Notes under the pieces: generated by a model
The model's input: the letters and a program-made list of their open reading frames with translations, nothing else
The model's database searches: none
What the model was told of the DNA's origin: nothing
Program-made: the position numbers and the translations under genes
NCBI GenBank assembly: GCA_016717005.1
Contig: JADJUF010000037.1
Location: forward strand, 930,001 to 994,000
Direction: 5' to 3'
Length of the DNA stretch: 64,000 nucleotides
Source of the DNA: Myxococcales bacterium
Lineage (GTDB): Bacteria > Myxococcota_A > Polyangia > Haliangiales > Haliangiaceae
Part shown: in pieces, positions 20,612 through 29,886 of the stretch
How the letters are laid out: each line of letters starts with the position of its first letter
Position numbering within the stretch: the stretch's first letter is position 1

Positions 20612-21331
20612 ATGTCCGATCGGATCGACGACGACCTGCCGCCGCACACCGTGGCCTCGACCCTGGCCAGCCTGGCGCGGCCGGCCAGCACCCACCCGCC
20701 CCGGGTGCTGATCCTGTACGGCTCGCTGCGCACGCGCAGCTTCAGCCGGCTCCTGGCCGAGGAGTGCGGCCGGGTGCTGACCGCGTTCGGCGCCGAGGTC
20801 CGCACGTATGATCCCAGCGGCCTGCCGGTGTTCGATCGCCAGTCGTTCGACCTGCCCAAGGTCGCCGAGCTGCGCGCGCTGAGCCTGTGGTCCGAGGCCC
20901 AGGTGTGGGTCAGCCCCGAGCAGCACGGCGCGATGACCGCCGCGTTCAAGAACCAGATCGACTGGATCCCGCTGGCCGACGGCGCGGTCCGCCCGACCCA
21001 GGGCCGCACCCTCGCGGTGCTGCAGGTCAGCGGCGGCAGCCAGTCGTTCAACGCCGTCAACCAGCTGCGCGTGCTCGGCCGCTGGATGCGCATGCTCACG
21101 ATCCCCAACCAGTCGTCGGTGCCCAAGGCCTTCGACGAGTTCGACCCCGACGGCCGGATGAAGCCGTCGAGCTACCGCGACCGCGTCGTCGACGTGATGG
21201 AGGAGCTGTTCCGCTTCACGCTCCTGACCCGCGACCACGCCGACCTCCTCGCCACCCGCTACAGCGAGGACAAGGAGCGCCGCGCCCACGGCGCCCTCAA
21301 GCCCGCCCTCGGCGTCGCCCCGAAAGAGTGA
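20612..21331 (+). CDS. ArsH-like NADPH-dependent FMN reductase
   Basis: The ATG at 20612 gives 239 residues. The flavodoxin-like fold shows the FMN phosphate-binding motif YGSLRTRSFSRLLAEE, then SPEQHGAMTAAFKNQIDWIP and VSGGSQSFNAVNQLR, all characteristic of ArsH. ArsH proteins oxidise trivalent organoarsenicals or reduce quinones and azo dyes using NADPH and FMN in the cytosol. No arsR, arsB or arsC neighbours are present, so an arsenic role is not supported by context and a general quinone or azoreductase role is possible. The next gene is convergent. Confidence 0.85.
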   Translation: MSDRIDDDLPPHTVASTLASLARPASTHPPRVLILYGSLRTRSFSRLLAEECGRVLTAFGAEVRTYDPSGLPVFDRQSFDLPKVAELRALSLWSEAQVWVSPEQHGAMTAAFKNQIDWIPLADGAVRPTQGRTLAVLQVSGGSQSFNAVNQLRVLGRWMRMLTIPNQSSVPKAFDEFDPDGRMKPSSYRDRVVDVMEELFRFTLLTRDHADLLATRYSEDKERRAHGALKPALGVAPKE

Positions 21332-21435
21332 CCCCGCGCGCGCCGACGGCACGCCTCGGGGCCGGCGCGATCCGCAGCGGCACCCGCACCGCCGCCGACC
21401 GCACGACCGCGGTCAGCCCGCCGCCGCCCTCCGGC

Positions 21436-22716
21436 TCACTGGCAGCTCGGGGCGTCGGCCAGCGCCAGCAGCATGTTGCGCATGTGCGCCGGGGCCTCCA
21501 CCGCCGGAACGCGGATGAAGTCCTGATCGGTGTTCGAGATGAGCAGGCCGCCGCCGGGCATGCAGAACGACCACGCGATCGCCTGGCCGGCCGGGTTGGT
21601 CTGGATCGTACGAACGCCGGGCCCGCTAGCGGTGGCCCCGCACGCGTACCAGTACTCGGTCAACGACGGCGCCGCCTCGCCGGTCGTGGCCAGACAGCCG
21701 ACGACCGTGACCGGATCCTGGAAGCCCGTGACCGTGCCGGTCCAGGTGAACGAGCCGCCGTGGGCGTTGACGATCTCGGCCAGGGTCTGGTTGGTCGCGT
21801 AGCTCGATTGGTACTCGCCCTGCAGGTACGCGCCGCGACCAGACGAGACGAACTGGTCGATGGTGGCCCGCCGATTGGTCGGCAGATCGATGAGGCCCGA
21901 CGACACGATCAGGATGTCGGTCGTGGCCAGGTTGGCCAGATCATCGAGCGTGGTCTGCGGGGCGATCGTGACCGTGTGCCCGAGCGGGGTCGCGACGTCG
22001 GCCCAGCGCTGGTCCATGTTGTGGCCGACGTTGAGCGACTGGCTCTCGATGATCGTGATGCGCTGGGGCCCGCGCGCGCGCAGCACGCAGGTCGAGCAGT
22101 CGCCGCCGACCGGGATCACCGAGCAGCGCGCGCTGCAGCAGGTCGAGCCCCCGCGCTCGGCGCACGCCAGCCCGTCGCTGGCCGCGGCCACGTCGGTGCA
22201 GGTCCCGGTGGCGGTGCAGACGTCGGGGTTGCAGGTCGGCTCGTCGCTGCACGCGGTGTCGACCGGGGCGTCGTTGTCGCCGCACTGGCCGGCCTGGCAG
22301 GTGTCCGCGGCGCTGCACGTGCTGGCGCCGTTGCCGACGCACGGGGAGTCATCGGGCGCGAACAGGTCGGCGGGACAGTCGGCGCTGTCGCCGGCGCAGG
22401 TCTCGGCGACGTCGCAGCTCGAGGCGGCGGCGCGGCAGGTCACGGTAGCCGCCGCGAACTGGCAGTCGATGGTGCAGCAGCCCCCGGGCTGGCCGTTGCC
22501 GCTGCCCAGGTCGCACTGCTCGCCGGAACCGACGGTGCCATCGCCGCACGGGGCCGCGTCCGGCGATGCGTCGGGCGAGGTCGCGTCGATCGGCGTGGCC
22601 ACGCCATCGATGCCCCCGCCGTCGCTGCCGGCGTCGGAGATCGGCGCGCCCGACTCCCCGCACGCGACCGCGGCCATGGTTGCGAACACGATCACGAACA
22701 GGCGCAGCTGGTCCAT
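21436..22716 (-). CDS. Cys-rich lipoprotein with disintegrin-like module and ThuA/GATase-like C-terminal domain
   Basis: The 426-residue product starts MDQLRLFVIVFATMAAVACG, a lipoprotein signal peptide with Cys19. After an Asp/Ser/Ala-rich linker come ~150 residues with about 24 Cys. The arrangement CGDGTVGSGEQCDLG...CCTIDCQF resembles the disintegrin/Cys-rich modules of ADAM proteins, as repeatedly seen in myxobacterial surface lipoproteins. Residues ~215-420 (RITIIESQSLNVGHNMDQRW) look like a Rossmann-type ThuA/glutamine-amidotransferase-like domain. Surface display and a binding role are inferred. The gene is divergent from the sigma-54 regulator. Confidence 0.75.
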   Translation of the reverse strand: MDQLRLFVIVFATMAAVACGESGAPISDAGSDGGGIDGVATPIDATSPDASPDAAPCGDGTVGSGEQCDLGSGNGQPGGCCTIDCQFAAATVTCRAAASSCDVAETCAGDSADCPADLFAPDDSPCVGNGASTCSAADTCQAGQCGDNDAPVDTACSDEPTCNPDVCTATGTCTDVAAASDGLACAERGGSTCCSARCSVIPVGGDCSTCVLRARGPQRITIIESQSLNVGHNMDQRWADVATPLGHTVTIAPQTTLDDLANLATTDILIVSSGLIDLPTNRRATIDQFVSSGRGAYLQGEYQSSYATNQTLAEIVNAHGGSFTWTGTVTGFQDPVTVVGCLATTGEAAPSLTEYWYACGATASGPGVRTIQTNPAGQAIAWSFCMPGGGLLISNTDQDFIRVPAVEAPAHMRNMLLALADAPSCQ

Positions 22717-22871
22717 TCCGCCCAGTGTCGCCGCGGTCGGTCGCGCGCACCAGCGCGCGCGGCCGGCATGGGCGACGATCTGTCGCCAGCAGGCCGCGTT
22801 GGCGCGGCCGTGCGGGGACAGCCGCGGCGGACGGGCCGGTGTGGAGTGGCCCCTGCGGGGTCGCGCCCGCG

Positions 22872-22886
22872 GTAACGATTCGTTAC
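22872..22886. promoter_or_regulatory. Palindromic enhancer (UAS) upstream of the NtrC-type regulator gene
   Basis: GTAACGATTCGTTAC is a near-perfect palindrome (GTAACG-N3-CGTTAC) centred ~55 bp upstream of a -24/-12 element. Nearly the same motif recurs at 26160, 26605 and 26626. It is the likely binding site of the regulator encoded at 22973, implying autoregulation. Confidence 0.65.
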
Positions 22887-22930
22887 GCTCGTGGGGTGAG
22901 CAGCCTCCGCGTTGTCGCGCACTTGCTGGT

Positions 22931-22946
22931 GGGCACGCGGGTTGCT
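22931..22946 (+). promoter_or_regulatory. Sigma-54 promoter of the two-component operon
   Basis: GGGCACGCGGGTTGCT matches the -24/-12 consensus: GG at 22932-22933 and GC at 22944-22945, exactly 10 bases apart, with TTGCT intact. Initiation is expected near 22957, ahead of the GTG start at 22973. Confidence 0.7.
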
Positions 22947-22972
22947 GAGCTGGGCGCCGTGGAGGCCCGATC

Positions 22973-24336
<1,364 letters not shown>

Positions 24337-24340
<4 letters not shown>

Positions 24341-26163
24341 TCGGCCTCCTGCACATCGCGATCGGCTCGCTGGGTGCGGCGTTCTCGCTGCTGATCCTGC
24401 GGGCTGATCCACGCCGCCACGACAACCGCGCGTTCGCGGCGCTGGGCTTGCTCGACGCGCTGATGGCGCTGTTCCGCGGCGTCGCGGGCCTGCTCGGCGC
24501 GTCCTTGGTCGAGGTGTCGGTGCTGACGCCGTGCGTGATCGTGTCGCCGTTCCTGGCCTGGGCCACGCTCGAGTTCGCGTGGTCGTTCCCGCTCAACCGG
24601 CCGCTGGCGTGGCGCTGGCGCCTGCCGATCGCCGCCGCGGCGCTGACCACCGCGGGGCTCCTGGCCGGCGCCGACCTGGCGTGGGCCAGCCTCGCGAGCA
24701 ACCTCGGCTTCTTCATCCCGACGACCGTGCTGATGATCGTGTGGCAGTACCGCAACCTGCGGCGGTTCACCGGCGACCGGCTCGGCCCGCGGCTGGTGGT
24801 GGCGGCCCTGGCGCTGCGCTGGATCGCGGCGAACGTGGTCTACGTCTCGTGGGGCCACATCGACGCGACCTTGTGGGCGCAGCTGGTGTGGATCGACTCG
24901 ACCGTGATGGCCCTGGCGTCGTTCGTGATGATCGGCCTGGCGATCATCCGCTCGAACCTGTTCACGATGCGCAGCGCGATGGGCGAGCTGGCGCTCGAGG
25001 TCGCGTTCTTCGTCACCGGCCTGGTGCTGACCGTGGCGGCGGTGCTCAACGCGCTGTCGGTGCGCGACCGCTACCCGGTCGTCGGCACGACGCTGGTCCT
25101 CCTGGCCGCGCTGATCCCGCTGGGCGTGTTCGTCGTCACCGAGCGGCTGCGGCCGCGCCTCGAGGCCGGGGTCGATCCGCGGCGGGCCCAGTGCCGCGAG
25201 CTGCTCGAAGCGGCCGACGCGACCGCGACCGGGGACGCCGCCGCGGTGATCGCCAGCGCCGAGGCCACGCTGACCGCGATCAGCGCGGGCGGCACCGCCC
25301 GGTTCCGTCCGGCGACCGCGGGCGACGCCGCGCTGCCCGAGGACGCGCTCGCGGTGCCGGTCGCGGCCGGCGGGCACCGCTTCGGCGCGCTCGAGGTCAC
25401 CGGCGGCGTGCGCGATCGCGAGACCGTGCGCGCGGCCGGCCTCCTGGCCGAGCGGATCGCCGCGGCGTGCGAGCTGCGGCGCCTGGCCGGCGAGCTCGAG
25501 GCCGCCAGCCGCCTGGCCACGCTCGGCGCCTTCGCCGCGGCCATCGCCCACGACATCCGCACGCCGCTGACCAGCGTGCAGCTGAACGTCCAGATCCTGC
25601 GCGGCAAGGTCGCGCTGCCGCCCGACGACATGGAGCACTTCGACATCGCGCTCGACGAGCTGCGCCGGCTCGACCAGCACGTGCGCGAGCTGCTCGACTA
25701 CGCCAAGCCGGTGGCGCTCCACCGCGAGGTCGTCGCGCTGCGCGACGTCGCCGACGACGCCGCGCGGGCGATCGAGGCCCAGCTCGACGAGCGCGGCCTG
25801 CACCTGGCCCGGGCCCACGACGCCGATCTACCGCCGCTCGCGATCGACGCGACCCGGCTGCGCCAGGTGCTGTGGAACCTGCTCGACAACGCCGCCAAGG
25901 CGTCGCCGGCCGGCGCCACGATCGAGCTGGTGACCCGCCGCGCCGGCGACCGGGTCGTGATCGACGTGATCGACCACGGCGCCGGCATCGCCGCCGCCGA
26001 TCTGCCGCACGTGTTCGAGCCGTTCTTCACGACCCGGCCCGACGGCACCGGCCTGGGCCTGGCGATCTGCCAGAAGCTCGTGCGCGGCCACGGCGGCGAG
26101 CTGGTCGTGCGCTCGACCCCGGCCGCGGGCTCGACGTTCTCGGTCGTCCTGCCGGCCGCGTAA
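24337..26163 (+). CDS. Seven-TM-type membrane sensor histidine kinase
   Basis: The GTG at 24337 overlaps the regulator's stop (GTGA), giving 608 residues. About seven hydrophobic segments span residues 1-265 (IGLLHIAIGSLGAAFSLLIL, LVLTVAAVLNAL), like 7TM sensor domains. A GAF-like linker covers ~290-370. HisKA has the H box IAHDIRTPLTSVQ with phospho-His H405. The catalytic domain has N box LWNLLDNAAKAS, G1 DHGAGI and G2 GTGLGLAI. It should sense a membrane or envelope signal and phosphorylate the partner regulator, controlling the exporter downstream. The stop region is repeated at 26594. Confidence 0.92.
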
Positions 26164-26186
26164 CGTCTCGTGGCCGCGCCGTAACG
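26160..26186. promoter_or_regulatory. Paired GTAACG enhancer-like motifs overlapping the kinase stop codon
   Basis: GTAACGTCTCGTGGC starts at 26160 and GTAACG recurs at 26181, 21 bp (two helical turns) apart. This matches the spacing of the pair at 26605/26626. No -24/-12 element follows closely, so this copy may be a relic. Confidence 0.45.
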
Positions 26187-26202
26187 CTCGGAGACATGGC
26201 CG

Positions 26203-26364
26203 ATGACTAGTATTACTCTCGGAGTTGGTGTCGTGCTGTTCTTCGCAGCGTTGCTTATCGACTTCCTGGCCGCAGGTGCGTTTCGCTACCGACTCCCGCT
26301 CGTCCTTGTGTTGCTTGTGACCGGCCTTGGGCTCGTGGTGTTCTCGCTGGGTCGGCAGACCTGA
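26203..26364 (+). CDS. Small two-TM membrane protein (53 aa)
   Basis: The ATG at 26203 follows GGAGA by about 9 bases. Translation gives MTSITLGVGVVLFFAALLID, then a short charged loop (FRYR), then a second hydrophobic stretch ending SLGRQT. Two membrane helices with a tight hairpin are predicted. Codons ATT, ACT, GTT and CTT are used freely, unlike the GC-ending neighbours, which suggests acquired or fast-evolving DNA. It sits between the sensor kinase and the exporter, flanked by 38-bp direct repeats. A role as a small regulator of the kinase or exporter is a guess. Confidence 0.55.
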   Translation: MTSITLGVGVVLFFAALLIDFLAAGAFRYRLPLVLVLLVTGLGLVVFSLGRQT

Positions 26365-26604
26365 GGGGATGCCCGGGAACGGAACCCCACCTGTTGCACC
26401 CGCGCTGCCCGTGCGGTGGCGTTCAGCAGAGGCCGAGCGGCGGCTTGGAGACGGCTCCGTCCAACGTCGCACACATGAGCGAAGCAACGACCGGTGAGCG
26501 GGTCATCAAGCCGCTGCTCGTAGCCGTGACCCTCCCGTCCCGCGTCGACTTGGCGACGGTCATCCAGATCGCCGCTCGGGCCGGCGCCACGCCCTGCCCG
26601 CCGC

Positions 26605-26640
26605 GTAACGTTTCGTGGCCCGGCGGTAACGGTTCGTTAC
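26605..26640. promoter_or_regulatory. Tandem enhancer (UAS) pair upstream of the exporter operon
   Basis: GTAACGTTTCGTGGC (26605-26619) and GTAACGGTTCGTTAC (26626-26640) are spaced 21 bp apart, on the same helix face. The second is palindromic and nearly identical to the site before the regulator gene. They lie ~76-110 bp upstream of a -24/-12 promoter, the normal distance for NtrC-type activators. Confidence 0.65.
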
Positions 26641-26714
26641 CGTGATCGCGCCGTCGCGGCGACCCGGTCGTCGGCGCGCCTGCCGCCGCGCGCACTTGCG
26701 GCGGTGAAGCGATC

Positions 26715-26730
26715 CGGCACGGCGGGTGCT
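26715..26730 (+). promoter_or_regulatory. Sigma-54 promoter of the exporter operon
   Basis: CGGCACGGCGGGTGCT has GG at 26716-26717 and GC at 26728-26729, exactly 10 bases apart, with CACG conserved at -24. Initiation near 26740 implies that the permease starts at the GTG at 26744, not at the upstream GTG at 26726, which lies inside the promoter. Confidence 0.65.
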
Positions 26731-26743
26731 CTTACCGATCACC

Positions 26744-27865
26744 GTGTGGACCCTGGCCCGGAAGATCCTCCTCCACGATCGCATCAAGTTCGCGGTCGCC
26801 GCGGCCGGCGTGGCGATCAGCGTGAACCTGGTGCTGGCGCAGATCGGCCTCTACCTCGGGTTCATGCAGAACGCGTCGAACCTGATCGATCACAGCACCG
26901 CTGACGTCTGGGTGACCGGCGCCGGCAGCGAGAACTTCGACTTCTCGGCGCCGATCGACGACCGCGCCTACTACCAGGTGGCGTCGACGCTGGGCGTGGC
27001 CCGGGCCGAGCGCCTGCTGCTGGCGTTCGGGCAGTTCCGCCTGTCCGACGGCGGCACCCAGGGCGTGCAGGTGGTCGGGGTCGAGCCCGGCGGCCGGCTG
27101 CTGCGCCCATGGAACCTGGTCGCCGGCGACGCCGGTCGGCTGCACGAGCCCGGCGCGATCGTCGTCGACGTCAGCGAGGCCGCGAAGCTCAAGGTCGATC
27201 AGGTCGGTGCCCGCAACGAGATCTTCGGCGCCCGGACCCAGGTGGTCGCGCTGACCCGCGGCATCCGCAGCTTCACGACCTCGCCGTTCGTGTGGACCGA
27301 TCTCGATAGCGCCCGCGCGTACACGCTGTACCCGGCCGATCGCTACAACTTCGTGATGGTGCAGGCCGCGCCCGGCGAGTCGGCGCGCGCGCTGGCGGCG
27401 CGGCTCGACGCGCTGCCCAACCTCGACGCGTACACCACGCCGGTGATGTCGACCCGGGCCCGCACCTACTGGTCGTCCCGCACCGGCGTGGGCGCTGGGT
27501 TCTTCACGACCGCGGTGCTGGGCGTGATCGTTGGCCTCGTCGTCGTCGGGCAGATCCTCTACAACGGCACGCTCGAGCACCTGCGCGAGTACGGCACGCT
27601 CAAGGCCATGGGCGCGCGCAACAGCGCGATCGTCCGCGTGATCGTCTACCAGGCGCTGATCTCGGCGCTGGTCGGGTTCGTGCTCGGCGGCGCCATGACC
27701 CTGGGCGCGCGCGTGCTCCTGGCCAAGGCCAACCTGACCGTGCTGATCACCCGCGAGCTGGTGATCGGCACCGCGGTCCTGACGATCGTCATGTGCTGCG
27801 TCGCGGCGCTGCTGTCGGTCGTGAAGGTGCTGCGCCTCGATCCCGCGTCGGTCTTCAAGGGCTGA
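26744..27865 (+). CDS. ABC exporter permease, DevC/MacB (FtsX-like) type
   Basis: The 373-residue protein starts MWTLARKILLHDRIKFAVAA. One TM segment (~18-38) is followed by a large periplasmic MacB-PCD-like domain (~45-250). Three C-terminal TM segments follow: FFTTAVLGVIVGLVVVGQIL, ALISALVGFVLGGAMTLGA and LVIGTAVLTIVMCCVAALL. This is the FtsX/MacB/DevC topology of tripartite exporters. It should pair with the ATPase (28065), the membrane-fusion protein (28822) and the TolC homologue (29883) to move a lipid, glycolipid, peptide or drug outward. Start 26744 is chosen because a sigma-54 promoter overlaps the alternative start at 26726. The 3' end is amplified downstream. Confidence 0.85.
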   Translation: MWTLARKILLHDRIKFAVAAAGVAISVNLVLAQIGLYLGFMQNASNLIDHSTADVWVTGAGSENFDFSAPIDDRAYYQVASTLGVARAERLLLAFGQFRLSDGGTQGVQVVGVEPGGRLLRPWNLVAGDAGRLHEPGAIVVDVSEAAKLKVDQVGARNEIFGARTQVVALTRGIRSFTTSPFVWTDLDSARAYTLYPADRYNFVMVQAAPGESARALAARLDALPNLDAYTTPVMSTRARTYWSSRTGVGAGFFTTAVLGVIVGLVVVGQILYNGTLEHLREYGTLKAMGARNSAIVRVIVYQALISALVGFVLGGAMTLGARVLLAKANLTVLITRELVIGTAVLTIVMCCVAALLSVVKVLRLDPASVFKG

Positions 27866-28040
27866 CACCGCCGCCTCCACCCGCGCCCACGTCGCTCTCC
27901 AACGCCTGACACCGCCGCCTCCACCCGCGCCCACGTCGCTCTCCAACGCCTGACACCGCCGCCTCCACCCGCGCCCACGTCGCTCTCCAACGCCCGACAC
28001 CGCCGCCTCCACCCGCGCCGTCAGTCTTCAAGGCGCACTC
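27862..28040 (+). repeat. 44-bp tandem repeat from the permease gene stop region
   Basis: The unit ctgacaccgccgcctccacc plus 24 bp begins at 27862, 27906, 27950 and 27994, a strict 44-bp period; each of the first three copies keeps the TGA. A further copy of the last codons (gtcttcaagg) follows at ~28022, just before the ATPase gene. Confidence 0.9.
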
Positions 28041-28064
28041 CTCTCCCACCCACCCGAGCCCACC

Positions 28065-28793
28065 ATGTCCACCACCACCACCACCACCGCTTCGCCCATC
28101 GCCGCGCTCGCCGGCATCACGAAGGTCTACGGCGCCGGCGAGACCCAGGTGACCGCGCTCGAGGGCGCGGACCTGTCGGTCTACCCCGGCGAGATCTTGC
28201 TGATCGAGGGCCCGTCGGGCTCGGGCAAGACCACGCTGATCTCGATCCTCGGGCTGCTCCTGCGCCCGACCCGCGGCGACGTGTTCATCCGCGGCGAGCG
28301 GGTCACCGACCTGCCCGAGCGCGCGCTGCCGGCGATCCGGGCGAGCGCGTTCGGGTTCGTGTTCCAGGGCTTCAACCTGTTCCCGGCGCTGACCGCGCTC
28401 GAGAACGTCGCGATCGCGATCCGCGTCAAGGACCCGAAGGTGCGGCGCCCCCAGGTCGAGGCCGCGCGCCTGCTGCACGCGGTCGGCCTCGCCGACCGGA
28501 TGCACCACAAGCCCGCCGATCTCTCGGGCGGGCAGAAGCAGCGGGTCGCGATCGCCCGGGCGCTGGGCGGCGACCCGCCGCTGATCATCGGCGACGAGCC
28601 CACCGCCGCGCTCGACACCAAGACCGCGCTGGGCGTGATGGCGCTCCTGCGCGAGCTCGCGACCCGCGAGGGCCGCGCGGTCGTCGTCGTGACCCACGAC
28701 CCGCGGCTCGAGCGCTTCGCCGACCGGGTCGCGCACGTCGAGGACGGCCGCGTCACCGCCGTCGTCACCATCGATCACAGCCGGGCCGCGTGA
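28065..28793 (+). CDS. ABC exporter ATPase, DevA/LolD/MacB-N type
   Basis: This 242-residue nucleotide-binding subunit shows Walker A GPSGSGKTT from G49, the Q-loop in FVFQGFNLFPALT, the signature LSGGQKQR, Walker B PLIIGDEPTAALD and the switch His in VVVTHDPRL. It is most like the DevA/LolD/MacB class that partners FtsX-like permeases. It powers the exporter encoded around it. The Ser/Thr run at the N-terminus (MSTTTTTTASP) is unusual but does not affect the start choice (ATG at 28065). The spacer before it is filled by 44-bp repeats. Confidence 0.9.
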   Translation: MSTTTTTTASPIAALAGITKVYGAGETQVTALEGADLSVYPGEILLIEGPSGSGKTTLISILGLLLRPTRGDVFIRGERVTDLPERALPAIRASAFGFVFQGFNLFPALTALENVAIAIRVKDPKVRRPQVEAARLLHAVGLADRMHHKPADLSGGQKQRVAIARALGGDPPLIIGDEPTAALDTKTALGVMALLRELATREGRAVVVVTHDPRLERFADRVAHVEDGRVTAVVTIDHSRAA

Positions 28794-28821
28794 CCGCGCC
28801 CGCCACCGCCTGGAGGATCTC

Positions 28822-29886
28822 ATGACCAACGCACCCGCTCCCCGCCCGCGGCGGCTGCCGCGCCTCGCCGCCGCTCTCGGCATCGGCGCCGTCGCCGTCG
28901 TCGGCATCGCCTGGTCCCAGCGGCCCGCCCCGGCCGCGCCGCCGCCGAGCGCGCCCGCCACCACCGCGCTGATCGCGCCCGGCCTGGTCGAGGCCGCGGG
29001 CGACCGCGTCGAGCTCGGCGTCGAGACCAGCGGCCGGCTGATCGAGCTCCTGGTCGACGAGGGTGACGCGGTCACCGCCGGGCAGCTGCTCGGCCGGCTC
29101 GACGATCGCGTCGCCCGCGCCCGCGTGGCCCGGGCCGAGGCCGGGCTGGCCGCCGCCACCGCGCGCCGCGCGCTCCTGGCCCGGGGCGCACGCCCGGGTG
29201 AGCTGCGCGCCGCCGCCGCCGAGGCCGCCGCCGCCGAGGCCGTCGCCCACGAGCGCGGCCTGGCGCGCGACCGCGCGGTCGCGCTCGCCACGGCCAACGC
29301 CAGCGCGATCGCGCCGGCCGAGGTCGACGTGGCGCAGGGCCAGGCCGACACCAGCGCCGCCACCGCACGGGCCGCCACCGCACGGGCCGCGGTGCTGTGG
29401 CAGGGCGCCCGCCGCGAGGAGCTGACCGAGGCCGCCGCCGCGATCGCCGCCGCCCGCGCGGAGGTCGACGAGGCCGAGGCGGTGCTGGCGCACCACGAGC
29501 TGCGCGCGCCGCGCGACGGCGTGATCCTGCGCCGGCTGCACGAGGTCGGCGAGCAGATGACGACGATGCCGCCGACGACGCTGCTGATCATCGCCGACAC
29601 CCGCCACCTCGAGCTGCGGGTCGAGGTCGACGAGGCCGACGTCGGCCGGGTCGCGGTCGGGCAGCCGGCGTGGGCGAGCGCGCTGGCGTACGGCGACCGC
29701 CGCTTCGTCGGCCAGGTCACGCGGATCGTCGGCGAGCTCGGCCGCAAGACCCAGCGGCTCGACGACCCCCGCGCGCGCATCGACACCCGCGTGCTCGAGG
29801 TCGTCGTGGCGCTGACCGAGCCCGCGGCGCTGCCGCTGGGGCTGCGCATGGACGTGCACCTCGCGCCGCTCGGGACCGCGCCGTGA
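28822..29886 (+). CDS. Membrane-fusion (HlyD/DevB) adaptor subunit
   Basis: The 354-residue protein has one N-terminal TM anchor (~18-34, AALGIGAVAVVGIAW). A lipoyl-like half follows (GVETSGRLIELLVDEGDAVT), then a long Ala/Glu/Arg coiled coil (~95-215), the second lipoyl half (LRAPRDGVILRRLHEVGEQM) and beta-barrel domains. This is the DevB/HlyD layout that links an inner-membrane ABC pump to TolC. A strong ribosome binding site (GGAGG) precedes the ATG. The stop overlaps the start of the TolC homologue (GTGA). Confidence 0.88.
   Translation: MTNAPAPRPRRLPRLAAALGIGAVAVVGIAWSQRPAPAAPPPSAPATTALIAPGLVEAAGDRVELGVETSGRLIELLVDEGDAVTAGQLLGRLDDRVARARVARAEAGLAAATARRALLARGARPGELRAAAAEAAAAEAVAHERGLARDRAVALATANASAIAPAEVDVAQGQADTSAATARAATARAAVLWQGARREELTEAAAAIAAARAEVDEAEAVLAHHELRAPRDGVILRRLHEVGEQMTTMPPTTLLIIADTRHLELRVEVDEADVGRVAVGQPAWASALAYGDRRFVGQVTRIVGELGRKTQRLDDPRARIDTRVLEVVVALTEPAALPLGLRMDVHLAPLGTAP

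Larger units (their letters stand above)
26149..26631 (+). repeat. 38-bp direct repeats flanking a ~445-bp segment
   Basis: Bases 26149-26186 (end of the kinase gene, its TAA and two GTAACG motifs) recur at 26594-26631 with about five mismatches. The enclosed segment holds the 53-residue membrane ORF. This could reflect duplication of the gene end or insertion of the segment. Confidence 0.7.
26365..26743 (+). other. Regulatory spacer before the exporter operon
   Basis: This spacer holds the 26605-26640 enhancer pair and the 26715-26730 sigma-54 promoter. A 56-codon open frame from 26475 is not supported, because its end runs through the enhancers. Nothing else is recognised in it. Confidence 0.6.

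Noticed and set aside
22912..22972. In-frame extension of the kinase gene upstream through the regulator
   Set aside because: The kinase frame is open across the regulator gene, but the regulator's domains are in the other frame and the GTGA overlap gives a natural kinase start at 24337.
26475..26645. 56-aa ORF MSEATTGERV... upstream of the exporter
   Set aside because: Its last third is the enhancer pair 26605-26640, and no conserved features were seen; kept only as a remote possibility.
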